A stretch of DNA of 12,451 bases from Candidatus Rifleibacteriota bacterium (GTDB lineage: Bacteria > Riflebacteria > Ozemobacteria > Ozemobacterales > Ozemobacteraceae), in assembly GCA_022704885.1 (NCBI GenBank), contig JAKJFO010000115.1:379-12829 (forward strand), read 5' to 3'. Below the pieces are notes generated by a model. It was not told the origin of the DNA, ran no database searches, and saw only the letters and a program-made list of their open reading frames with translations. How positions within the stretch are numbered: the first letter of the stretch is position 1; each line of letters begins with the position of its first letter. Positions 1 through 7,482 of the stretch are shown here, piece after piece. Both the position numbers and the translations under genes were made by a program.

Positions 1-1895
1 CCGCCACGCCGACAGCGGAATCAGGCAATGAGATACATTCTCTGCTTCCGGAAAACCTGAGCGAAGAAGAAATCAAAGCCCGCACCGAAGCGGTTCATAC
101 AGATCATGCCGGCATTTATAAGGGAGTCAGTCCTGAGGTTATTGCGATGCTTGGCAGTCTCAAATGGGAGACCAACACTGAATTTCAGGGCCTCGGCAGT
201 CGTGATGCCAAAAAGGGCGGGACTCTCAAGTGTGCCGAAACCTCTTACCCGCCTTCGCTGCGCACTGTCGGCAAAAACGCCAATTCAACCTTCAACAGCA
301 TGCTGAGCGGGCTATGTTACGAAAGCATGCTCGATCTCGACCCGATTACATTCAATTACGTGCCAAATCTGGCAAAACGATGGGCAATTGCCGACGACAA
401 GGTAAGCTTTTTCTTCGAGCTCGATGAAAACGCACGCTGGTCAGATGGGCAGCCAGTCGTGGCTGAAGACATTGTCAAAAGCTGGGAACTTTATACTGAC
501 CCCGGCATTGAAGACCCTTTTTCGATCGACTACTGGAATAAATACGAAAAGCCGGTGGCGGTTTCGAAGAGCATAGTCATGGTTAAGTCGAAACAGATGA
601 ACTGGCGTGCTTTCATGTCGATCGGCTTCATGACCGTTCTGCCGGGTCATATCATTGCAAAAATAGATGGTAAAACCTATCTGAGCGAATACCAGAACAA
701 GCTTATGCCGGGTTCGGGACCCTATGCATTTGAGAGTTCGAAGGTCAACGAAGAGATCATTCTCAACCGTCGCCGCGACTGGTGGCAGCAGGACGCGGTC
801 AAAAACACCGGATACTACAATTTCGACCGCCTGCATTTTATTTTCATTCAGGACGATAACCTCGTAAAACTGCGCTTCAAAAAAGGTGAGCTCGACTGGG
901 TCGCGATCAACGTGGCGCGTGAATGGAATCAGGAATTCATTCCGGCAATGCTGGCAGAGCTGGCCTACGGCTATATTCAGAAGCGTAAAATCTATACACA
1001 TCGCCCGATCGGCGTTTCCGGCATCGCCTTCAATATGCGCAAGCCACCATTCGACGACATCAGAGTGCGTCAGGCCTTTTCCCACCTCTACAATCGCGAA
1101 AAGATGATGGATAAACTGTTTTTTAACGAATATGAATATCTCGATTCGTTTTATCCGAACTCGCCCTACGAAAACCCGGACAACCCAAAAACACGCTATA
1201 ATCCAGACAGGGCGGTCGAACTGCTCGAGGCCGCCGGCTGGCTGCAGAAGAATCGTGACAGCGATGGCTGGCTGATCAAAGACGGCAAACGCTTCGAGCT
1301 TTCGATCAACTACGTGCAGAAAAGTTCAGAAAGAATTCTGACCATCTTTCAGGAAGATCTGCGCGACATCGGCATCAAGCTCAACCTCAAACAGGTCACC
1401 TGGGCGACCGACATCAAGGAAGTCGGTGAGCGCACTTTCGAGCTAAGTTCGCGCGCTTACGGCGGTCTGCTTTTTCCGAACCCGGAAAGCTCGGTGCACT
1501 CAAAATTTGCCGACAAGAAGAATAACAATAATATCTGGGGCTTCAAAAATGCCAGGGTCGACGAAATCTGCGAGCAGTATCCTCTGATGTTTGACCCAAA
1601 AGAACGTATAAAGGCAGTGCGTGAGATCGATGGCATAGTTACCCGCGAGCATCTTTATGCACTCGGCTGGTTTTCGGCGAGTACCCGTCTGCTTTACTGG
1701 AATAAATTCGGCATGCCTGATTACGTACTTTCAAAGACTGGTGATCAGCGAACTATTGCCTCTTTATGGTGGTTCGACGCCGAAAAAGAACGGATTTTGC
1801 AGGAGGCACGCCGCAACAAGACCCGGCTCGACCGGGGTCCCGAAGAAATACGCTGGTGGGATGAGCATTACCCGCCTTCAGCAGGAGACGAGTAA
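1..1895 (+). CDS. yejA: ABC transporter substrate-binding protein, YejA-like (SBP_bac_5 family), 5' truncated by window edge
   Basis: Extracytoplasmic binding protein of a peptide importer; E. coli YejA is involved in uptake of microcin C and oligopeptides. The frame is already open at base 3 and stays open, so the ATG at 147 is internal and the true start and signal peptide lie left of the window; 630 residues are visible. Family signs, numbered from the first visible codon: GGTLK (about 72) opening the mature fold, ARWSDGQPV (about 144) typical of SBP_bac_5, GSGPY (about 237), a YNFDRLHF segment as in YejA, AFNMRKP...RVRQAF (about 342-359) matching AFN-RP-F-D-RVREA of YejA, and a C-terminal YW-KFG-P followed by LWWFDAE. 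About 70 mostly charged residues precede GGTLK, longer than usual. It is followed two bases after its stop by a YejB-type permease, which supports the transporter assignment. The ligand cannot be read from sequence; a general oligopeptide role is the alternative to microcin-like peptides. Confidence 0.9.
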   Translation, partial: ATPTAESGNEIHSLLPENLSEEEIKARTEAVHTDHAGIYKGVSPEVIAMLGSLKWETNTEFQGLGSRDAKKGGTLKCAETSYPPSLRTVGKNANSTFNSMLSGLCYESMLDLDPITFNYVPNLAKRWAIADDKVSFFFELDENARWSDGQPVVAEDIVKSWELYTDPGIEDPFSIDYWNKYEKPVAVSKSIVMVKSKQMNWRAFMSIGFMTVLPGHIIAKIDGKTYLSEYQNKLMPGSGPYAFESSKVNEEIILNRRRDWWQQDAVKNTGYYNFDRLHFIFIQDDNLVKLRFKKGELDWVAINVAREWNQEFIPAMLAELAYGYIQKRKIYTHRPIGVSGIAFNMRKPPFDDIRVRQAFSHLYNREKMMDKLFFNEYEYLDSFYPNSPYENPDNPKTRYNPDRAVELLEAAGWLQKNRDSDGWLIKDGKRFELSINYVQKSSERILTIFQEDLRDIGIKLNLKQVTWATDIKEVGERTFELSSRAYGGLLFPNPESSVHSKFADKKNNNNIWGFKNARVDEICEQYPLMFDPKERIKAVREIDGIVTREHLYALGWFSASTRLLYWNKFGMPDYVLSKTGDQRTIASLWWFDAEKERILQEARRNKTRLDRGPEEIRWWDEHYPPSAGDE

Positions 1896-1897
1896 AA

Positions 1898-3115
1898 ATG
1901 TACAGCTATTTTATCCGAAGATTTTTGTTAATGATACCAACTTTTATAGGAATCACACTGCTTTGCTTTCTGGTTACCAGATATGTTCCGGGTGGACCGG
2001 TCGAGCAGGCAATTCTGCGTTATCAGCAGGCCATGGCCAATACCGGCGAGGGTGGCGGTGGCACCTCTGACTCTGCAATGGAAGATGGTCAGATCTCTGA
2101 AGAAATGATGCAGCGTCTCAAAGAAATTTACGGCTTCGACAAACATCCTGTTATAGCCTATCTGCACTGGCTGTGGCGTGTACTGCATTTTGATCTGGGC
2201 ACTTCAGATACCTATTCGAGACCGGTATGGGATCTGATAAAAGAAAAGTTTCCGGTTTCGATCATTTTCGGTTTTACCGGGTTTCTGCTCTCTTACATGA
2301 TCTGTATTCCGCTAGGTGTCTGGAAAGCGGTAAAACACGGCTCGGCATTCGATACCAGCAGCTCAGTGCTTGTTTTTATCGCATATTCGATTCCCGGCTG
2401 GACTGCCGGGGTTCTGCTGCTGATGCTGCTTGGTGGCAATGCCTATCTCGACATAGTTCCTTCGGGCGGCAAAGAGAGCGGTTATATCAACGAAAAGTCA
2501 ACGCTCTCAATGTTTCTGCAACAGGGTGGGCTGGTTTCTGATCTGCCGGCTGAAATTCGCAGTCAGTATCCCAAATTGCGCGACAATCAGCAGATCAGTG
2601 CAAGTCACGAAGCTTTCAAGCACATTCCTGCCGATAAACGTTTTCAGCTCAAAAATGGCAGCCATGCTGACCTCTCTTTCCTCGGGCGGCTGCTCGACAC
2701 TATCTGGCACATGATTTTGCCTGTCTTCTGCTACGTTCTCGGCATGTTTGCCTCAAAAACTGTGCTGATGAAGAATTCGCTCATGGAAAATCTTGGCCAG
2801 GACTACGTGCGCACGGCATTTGCCAAAGGGTTGTCTGAGAATACGGTTATCTTCAAGCACGCACTGCGTAACTCACTGATTCCGATCGCTACCGGCCTGG
2901 GACACATGCTCTCGATCATTCTCGCCGGCTCTTACCTGATCGAAAAGGTATTCAACATTAACGGCTTCGGTCTGCTCGGCTATGAATCGCTGATTGCGCG
3001 TGATTACCCGGTAACCCTCGGCATTCTCGTCATCGGTTCGATGCTCAAGCTCTTTGGCAACATCATGTCTGATGTGCTTTACTGCATAATCGACCCAAGG
3101 ATCAGATTCTCATGA
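1898..3115 (+). CDS. yejB: Peptide ABC transporter permease, YejB-like (DppB/OppB type)
   Basis: Inner-membrane permease (405 aa) forming half of the translocation pore with the next gene product. The N-terminus (YFIRRFLLMIPTFIGI, then PGGPVEQ at 31-37) is the typical YejB opening. Membrane segments lie near residues 9-29, 118-142, 158-180, 266-287, 329-351 and 369-396. The EAA loop that contacts the ATPase is at about 303-330 (YVRTAFAKGLSE...RNSLIPI). The C-terminus (DPRIRFS) also fits. A Gly/Ser/acidic stretch at 49-70 and a loop of about 80 residues between segments 3 and 4 (about 182-265) lie on the periplasmic side by the predicted topology; the second is longer than in E. coli YejB as I recall it (around 360 aa). 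The start is well placed: GGAGAC at 1884-1889, with the ATG two bases after the previous stop. The stop overlaps the next start (ATGA). Confidence 0.93.
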   Translation: MYSYFIRRFLLMIPTFIGITLLCFLVTRYVPGGPVEQAILRYQQAMANTGEGGGGTSDSAMEDGQISEEMMQRLKEIYGFDKHPVIAYLHWLWRVLHFDLGTSDTYSRPVWDLIKEKFPVSIIFGFTGFLLSYMICIPLGVWKAVKHGSAFDTSSSVLVFIAYSIPGWTAGVLLLMLLGGNAYLDIVPSGGKESGYINEKSTLSMFLQQGGLVSDLPAEIRSQYPKLRDNQQISASHEAFKHIPADKRFQLKNGSHADLSFLGRLLDTIWHMILPVFCYVLGMFASKTVLMKNSLMENLGQDYVRTAFAKGLSENTVIFKHALRNSLIPIATGLGHMLSIILAGSYLIEKVFNINGFGLLGYESLIARDYPVTLGILVIGSMLKLFGNIMSDVLYCIIDPRIRFS

Positions 3116-4620
3116 TAGAAACCTGGAACAGATACAAGAAAATATTCAATGTCATTGCTCTGCTGATTGTCTGGGCGGCGCTGTATTCGGTGATGCCGGC
3201 GATCGGCGAGAAGGGAATCAACCCCTCGTATACGACTGTTATCGCGCTGGTGCTGGCGGCCGGCTTTGTCGTCTATATTCTGCCGATACTGGTTTCGGGT
3301 GCAGATTCGTTTCGCATCTTCATAACCAGTCCGATTTTTCGCAGACGCTGGGGCAAGTTCAAAACGCTAAAACGCGGCTATTACGCTTTTCTGCTGATTA
3401 TCGGTCTGTTTCTGCTGTCGCTGTTCGCCGAGTTTTTCATCAATGGCAACGCCATCATGGTGAAATATCAGGGCAGCTATTATTTTACGCTGTTCAAGTT
3501 CATCAGCGCCCGCACCTTTGGCATGCGTGGCTACGGCAACCCGAATTACCGCATGATGAAAGACGTTTTCAGCGTTCGCAACAAAGAACGCGCCGAGCGC
3601 ATCAAAGCCGGCACCGCCACCGAAGACGACGGCAAATACGAACAGTGGGGCGACGACTGGGTTTGGCTGCCAATCTACCCATACAGCCCGCTCGAATCAT
3701 TGCTCGACGAACTGCCGACCCGCCCACCGCACCCGCCGACCTGGCTGACCGGAGAATGGCGCAAGGCATATATCGGCGAATCATTGTATCAGCTGCCTGA
3801 TTCGCTGCCGACACCTGAAGAAATCACCGAAAAGTTCAAGCGGCCTGACTGGGTCGATCTCGAACCGGCTGCACTATATCTCGAAATGGCGCACGCCGGC
3901 ATGCTCAAGCTCAAGCCCGAAGTTAAAGAACCAGGCACTTTTCAGCACATTCTCGGCACCGACGACCGCGGCCGCGATGTCTTTGCCCGCATGGTCTACG
4001 GCTTTCGCACATCGCTGTCGTTCTCGCTCGTCGTCACCTTCTGCTGTTACCTGATCGGTATCACCATCGGTGCTCTGCTCGGCTATTACGGCGGTTTGTT
4101 CGACATCATCATGCAGCGCTTCGTCGAGATATGGTCGGCAATGCCGTTTTTGTACACTGTCATGATCTTTGCCGCGATAATGATTCCGAATTTCTGGATG
4201 CTGGTCGTGATACTGGTCATGTTCAAATGTATGGGCATGACCTATTACATCCGCGCCGAGTTCCTGCGCGAAAAATCGCGTGACTACGTGGCGGCAGCAC
4301 GCGCGATCGGGTGCACCGACGGCGCCATTATCTTCCGACATATTCTGCCCAATTCGCTGACACCGGTCATCTCGTTCGCCCCTTTTGCCATAGTTGCAGA
4401 TATCGGTTCGCTCGTCTCGCTCGACTTTCTCGGTTTCGGGCTGCCGGCGCCGACTCCTTCGTGGGGTGAACTGCTCGGACAGGGGCTCGGCAACCTGACC
4501 AAACCATGGCTGATTCTCTCACCGACGCTGGCCATGTTCCTGACGCTGCTTCTGGTATCGTTCATCGGCGAAGCGATTCGCGAAGCCTTCGACCCGAAGC
4601 AGTATTCGCGGCTCAGATAA
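3112..4620 (+). CDS. yejE: Peptide ABC transporter permease, YejE-like (DppC/OppC type) with N-terminal and periplasmic extensions
   Basis: Second inner-membrane permease (502 aa), partner of the YejB-like protein. Residues about 73-130 (SPIFRRRW, a transmembrane helix at 91-110, then VKYQGSYYFTLFK) match the normal start of YejE. LGTDDRGRDVFARMVYG at 281-297 is the DppC/OppC signature. The EAA loop is at 392-418 (YVAAARAIG...RHILPN), followed by SLDFLGFGLP (436-445) and GEAIREAFDP (486-495). It is much longer than E. coli YejE (about 340 aa). An N-terminal block of about 70 residues adds two predicted membrane helices (about 13-29 and 41-61), and a hydrophilic, Pro/Trp-rich insert fills about 140-275 before the LGTD motif. 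Its ATG overlaps the yejB stop by four bases, which implies translational coupling; an AAGGA at 3097-3101 is a rather distant SD. Confidence 0.92.
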   Translation: MIETWNRYKKIFNVIALLIVWAALYSVMPAIGEKGINPSYTTVIALVLAAGFVVYILPILVSGADSFRIFITSPIFRRRWGKFKTLKRGYYAFLLIIGLFLLSLFAEFFINGNAIMVKYQGSYYFTLFKFISARTFGMRGYGNPNYRMMKDVFSVRNKERAERIKAGTATEDDGKYEQWGDDWVWLPIYPYSPLESLLDELPTRPPHPPTWLTGEWRKAYIGESLYQLPDSLPTPEEITEKFKRPDWVDLEPAALYLEMAHAGMLKLKPEVKEPGTFQHILGTDDRGRDVFARMVYGFRTSLSFSLVVTFCCYLIGITIGALLGYYGGLFDIIMQRFVEIWSAMPFLYTVMIFAAIMIPNFWMLVVILVMFKCMGMTYYIRAEFLREKSRDYVAAARAIGCTDGAIIFRHILPNSLTPVISFAPFAIVADIGSLVSLDFLGFGLPAPTPSWGELLGQGLGNLTKPWLILSPTLAMFLTLLLVSFIGEAIREAFDPKQYSRLR

Positions 4621-4635
4621 GCGGGAGACACACAA

Positions 4636-5634
4636 ATGGCCAACGAACTGTTAAAAGTAAAAAATCTCAAAACATATTTCAAGACCGAGGCGGGAATCGC
4701 CAAAGCGGTTGACGGCGTCGACTTCGACATTATGCCCGGCGAGGTGCTCGGTATCGTCGGCGAATCCGGGTCCGGCAAATCGGTCACCTCGCTGTCGATC
4801 ATGCAGCTGATCCCGAATCCGCCCGGAGACATCGTCGAAGGCAATATCATCTTCGAAGGTAAAGACCTGCTCGAAGCCTACCGGCGCAAAGACTACGATG
4901 TCATTCGCAAAATTCGCGGCAACAAGATTTCGATGATCTTTCAGGAACCGATGACCAGCCTCAACCCGGTTTTCACCATTGGTGACCAGGTAGCCGAATC
5001 GCTGGTTCTGCACAAAGGTATGACGCCGAAAGAGGCGCGTGACTATGCCGTCAAAATGCTCGAACTCGTTGGTATACCTTCGGCCCGCGAGCGCATAGAT
5101 GAATATCCGCACCAGTTCTCAGGCGGAATGCGTCAGCGCGTAATGATCGCCATGGCGCTGTCATGCGACCCTTCGCTGCTGATCGCTGACGAGCCGACGA
5201 CTGCGCTCGATGTGACGATTCAGGCGCAGATTCTCGAACTTATGCTCGAAGTCAAGGCCAAAACCTCGAACGCCGCTATTCTGCTGATTACGCATGACAT
5301 GGCGGTTATCGCCGAAACCTGTCATCGGGTCGTCGTCATGTATTGTGGCCGCATTCAGGAAATCGCCGATGTCAAAACGATCTTTCACTCGCCGCAGCAC
5401 CCATACACCCAGGGGCTGCTGGCCTCGCTGCCAAAACCAGGTCAGAAAGTCAAGCGTTTGAGCACGATCGAAGGTATGGTACCTTCGCTGTTCAATCTGC
5501 CAAAGGGCTGCAGTTTCTGTACCCGTTGCAGCCAGAAACTCGCACAGTGCGAAACCGTGCCACCTGAAATGGTCGAAACCGCACCCGGGCATCTTGTCAG
5601 ATGCCATCTGGCCAAACCCATGAATAGCGCCTGA
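4636..5634 (+). CDS. Peptide ABC transporter ATP-binding protein, DppD/OppD type (equivalent to YejF N-half)
   Basis: Cytoplasmic ATPase (332 aa) that powers the importer, one of two that would heterodimerise. Visible motifs: Walker A GESGSGKS (42-49), Q-loop Q103 in [15 protein letters not shown] signature FSGGMRQR (161-168), Walker B LLIADEP (181-187), D-loop ALD (190-192), H-loop H220 (ITHD). The C-terminal oligopeptide-transporter region (from about 253, HPYTQGLL) holds cysteines C292, C295, C298, C305 and C323, in the layout where DppD-type proteins are known to carry an iron-sulfur cluster. The start follows GGAGAC (4624-4629), 15 bases after the yejE stop. In E. coli Yej the two ATPase domains are fused in one protein, YejF; here they are separate genes, as in Dpp/Opp operons. 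Gene names dppD/oppD would also be defensible, so none is assigned. Confidence 0.93.
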   Translation: MANELLKVKNLKTYFKTEAGIAKAVDGVDFDIMPGEVLGIVGESGSGKSVTSLSIMQLIPNPPGDIVEGNIIFEGKDLLEAYRRKDYDVIRKIRGNKISMIFQEPMTSLNPVFTIGDQVAESLVLHKGMTPKEARDYAVKMLELVGIPSARERIDEYPHQFSGGMRQRVMIAMALSCDPSLLIADEPTTALDVTIQAQILELMLEVKAKTSNAAILLITHDMAVIAETCHRVVVMYCGRIQEIADVKTIFHSPQHPYTQGLLASLPKPGQKVKRLSTIEGMVPSLFNLPKGCSFCTRCSQKLAQCETVPPEMVETAPGHLVRCHLAKPMNSA

Positions 5635-5637
5635 CAT

Positions 5638-5643
5638 GGAGAA
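5638..5643 (+). promoter_or_regulatory. Ribosome binding site deciding the start of the second ATPase
   Basis: GGAGAA at 5638-5643 lies four bases before the ATG at 5648. The earlier in-frame ATG at 5636 has no purine-rich site at a usable distance and in fact overlaps this SD. The other operon genes use a near-identical site (GGAGAC before 1898, 4636 and 6722), so 5648 is the preferred start. Confidence 0.6.
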
Positions 5644-5647
5644 CAAC

Positions 5648-6703
5648 ATGACAGAAAAAAAGAAAACTGAAACCCTTTTGGAAGTAGTCGATCTCAAAAT
5701 GTATTTTCCGGTTTACGGTGGGGTTTTTCGCAGTCATGTCGCTGATGTAAAAGCGATAGACGGCGTCAATTTCACCCTCCGGGAGGGCGAAACCCTTGGC
5801 CTGGTTGGCGAATCAGGCTGTGGTAAATCGACTACCGGCAAATGTATTATTAATCTCAATCGGCCGACTTCCGGGCACATCATTTTCCACACACAGAAAG
5901 ACGCATCCAGGGGCTATCGCATCACGCCAGAAAAACCGGTGCCGGTCAATCTTGCAAAGCTCAACAACGATCAGATGCGGCCTTACCGTTCAGAGATTCA
6001 GATGATCTTTCAGGATCCCTATGCTTCGCTTAATCCGCGCATGACGGTCAGCGACATCATCATGGAACCACTCAGCATCCACATGCCCGAGCTCAGCAAG
6101 GCACAGATGCTCGAAAAAGTCGACTGGCTGATGGAAAAGGTCGGACTCTCAGCTGAGCAGGCAACGCGTTATCCGCACGAGTTTTCAGGTGGACAGCGTC
6201 AGCGCATCGGCATTGCCCGCGCCCTGGCAACCAACCCGCGCCTGGTTATCGCTGATGAACCGGTTTCCGCGCTTGATGTCTCGATTCAGGCCCAGGTTAT
6301 CAACCTGATGCAGGATCTGCAGGAAGAATTCGGTCTGACCTACATCTTCATCGCCCACGATCTCGCGGTCGTCGAGCACATTTCAGACCGTATCGCGGTC
6401 ATGTATCTCGGCAATATAGTTGAACTCGCCGACGCCGAAACCCTGTTCAAAAATCCTCTGCACCCCTATACGCGCGCGCTCATGTCGGCTATTCCGCACC
6501 CCGACCCGAACGTCAAAAAAGATAAACGTATCGTGCTGCAGGGTGATGTGCCAAGCCCGATGAAAAAACCTTCTGGCTGCGGTTTCAGAACCCGCTGCCC
6601 GATTGCCCGAAATGACTGTGCGATAGACGTGCCGCCAATGCTCGAAGCCGCACCCGAACACTTCGTCGCCTGCCCATATTACGCAACTCAGGACAAGAAT
6701 TAA
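5648..6703 (+). CDS. Peptide ABC transporter ATP-binding protein, DppF/OppF type (equivalent to YejF C-half)
   Basis: Second ATPase of the importer. With the start at 5648 it has 351 residues; an upstream ATG at 5636 would add four (MENN) but lacks its own SD. Numbering from 5636: Walker [10 protein letters not shown] (58-66), Q-loop Q126 in [12 protein letters not shown], signature FSGGQRQR (183-190), Walker B LVIADEP (203-209), D-loop ALD (212-214), H-loop H241 (IAHDLAVV). The C-terminal [10 protein letters not shown] and GCGFRTRCP region with C315, C321, C328 and C346 is typical of the DppF/OppF class. An 18-residue or so insert at about 86-110 between Walker A and the Q-loop is common in this class. 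It lies 13 bases after the first ATPase stop, clearly in the same operon. The pairing of a DppD-like and a DppF-like protein supports an obligate heterodimer. Confidence 0.93.
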   Translation: MTEKKKTETLLEVVDLKMYFPVYGGVFRSHVADVKAIDGVNFTLREGETLGLVGESGCGKSTTGKCIINLNRPTSGHIIFHTQKDASRGYRITPEKPVPVNLAKLNNDQMRPYRSEIQMIFQDPYASLNPRMTVSDIIMEPLSIHMPELSKAQMLEKVDWLMEKVGLSAEQATRYPHEFSGGQRQRIGIARALATNPRLVIADEPVSALDVSIQAQVINLMQDLQEEFGLTYIFIAHDLAVVEHISDRIAVMYLGNIVELADAETLFKNPLHPYTRALMSAIPHPDPNVKKDKRIVLQGDVPSPMKKPSGCGFRTRCPIARNDCAIDVPPMLEAAPEHFVACPYYATQDKN

Positions 6704-6721
6704 CCATCACTGGAGACACTT

Positions 6722-7411
6722 ATGAGAATGTTCAGATTATTTGTTCTGCTGACCTTCGTCTGTCTTTTCGTCTCGGGGCAAGTGTTTGCGCAGATACCGG
6801 TGCCTGTTGCCGGAATGCATGAGGACAACGAGTATCTCATTTACGTGCCGGAAGGACTGGCAGAAGGCATCAGATACCCGCTGATCGTTGGTTTTTCGCC
6901 GTCGGCTAATGCCCGCGATACAATCGATACCTGGAAAGGTCACGCTGACAGGCATCTATGCGTAATTCTGGCATCTAAAATAGTCAAAAACGGCATGGAT
7001 ATTTCGCGTTATCTGGTGAGGCTGAGCAAACTGATTCATGAGAAGGTCGCCAGTGAATACCCGATCAAGCCTGACTGCATCATCGCAGTTGGCACTTCAG
7101 GCGGTGGCATGGCTTCGCATCTGTTTTCGTTCTTTCATGCTGATACTGTTGCTGCAGTTATAACCAGTGTTGGCTACATCCACGAGAACAGTCTCAAGCA
7201 GAAAGATGTCTGCCCGCGCGACAAGGTCTGCGCTTTTCTCACCAGCCCGACCGACTTCAATTACAAACTGATGAAAGAAGACCGCAAGTTTTTGACCAGC
7301 CTTGACTGGCGCGTAAAATGGTATGAGTTCGAAGGCGGCCACCGCACCGCGCCCGAAGAAATCCGCGAAGAAGCCCTGGCCTGGGTTCTCGAACAACTCA
7401 ACGCCAGCTGA
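6722..7411 (+). CDS. Secreted alpha/beta-hydrolase-like protein (esterase/PHB-depolymerase type), last gene of transporter operon
   Basis: A 229-aa exported protein. The N-terminus has a basic start, a hydrophobic core and a signal-peptidase I site after VFA (cleavage about 23/24, before QIPVP). The mature part looks like a small serine hydrolase of the esterase D/PHB depolymerase group: YLIYVPEGL (38-46), YPLIVGFSPSANA (52-64), nucleophile motif GTSGGG with Ser126, a possible acid Asp178 (SPTDFNY) and a likely catalytic His207 in GGHRTAP. Cys164 and Cys170 could form a disulfide in the periplasm. The start follows GGAGAC (6712-6717), 18 bases after the ATPase stop, so it probably belongs to the operon. 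The triad is inferred from motif order only; the substrate is unknown. A link to processing imported peptides or conjugates is speculation from position. Confidence 0.7.
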   Translation: MRMFRLFVLLTFVCLFVSGQVFAQIPVPVAGMHEDNEYLIYVPEGLAEGIRYPLIVGFSPSANARDTIDTWKGHADRHLCVILASKIVKNGMDISRYLVRLSKLIHEKVASEYPIKPDCIIAVGTSGGGMASHLFSFFHADTVAAVITSVGYIHENSLKQKDVCPRDKVCAFLTSPTDFNYKLMKEDRKFLTSLDWRVKWYEFEGGHRTAPEEIREEALAWVLEQLNAS

Positions 7412-7447
7412 CTCAGGTCACTCAAAGCTGTGTAGAAAATGAATATG

Positions 7448-7476
7448 TTTAATTATTGCGGTATTTTTGTTAAATT
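7448..7476 (+). promoter_or_regulatory. Candidate promoter for the channel gene, possibly giving a leaderless mRNA
   Basis: The 71-base gap before the channel gene is AT-rich. A TTTAAT (7448-7453) and a TAAATT (7471-7476) are 17 bases apart. A start of transcription about seven bases after TAAATT would fall on the ATG at 7483. No SD-like purine run is seen in this gap just upstream of the ATG, unlike almost every other gene here. The -35 match is weak. No clear terminator hairpin separates this from the upstream operon; only a short TGAC/GTCA repeat at 7409-7420 is visible. Confidence 0.3.
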
Positions 7477-7482
7477 TAGAGC

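Noticed and set aside
147..149. ATG as start of the binding-protein gene
   Set aside because: The same frame is open to the left edge of the window with plausible coding composition and no signal peptide follows this ATG, so it is an internal methionine.
441..1085. Long - strand open frame (214 codons) inside the binding-protein gene
   Set aside because: It lies fully opposite a strongly supported SBP_bac_5 frame, its translation shows no recognisable motif, and similar long antisense frames occur across the window because of codon bias.
4284..4850. 188-codon - strand open frame across the yejE/ATPase junction
   Set aside because: Ser/Pro-rich shadow of two conserved genes, without an SD or a family motif.
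7409..7420. TGAC-TCAG-GTCA inverted repeat as a terminator after the hydrolase gene
   Set aside because: Only a four-base stem, overlapping the stop codon, with no U-run directly after it.
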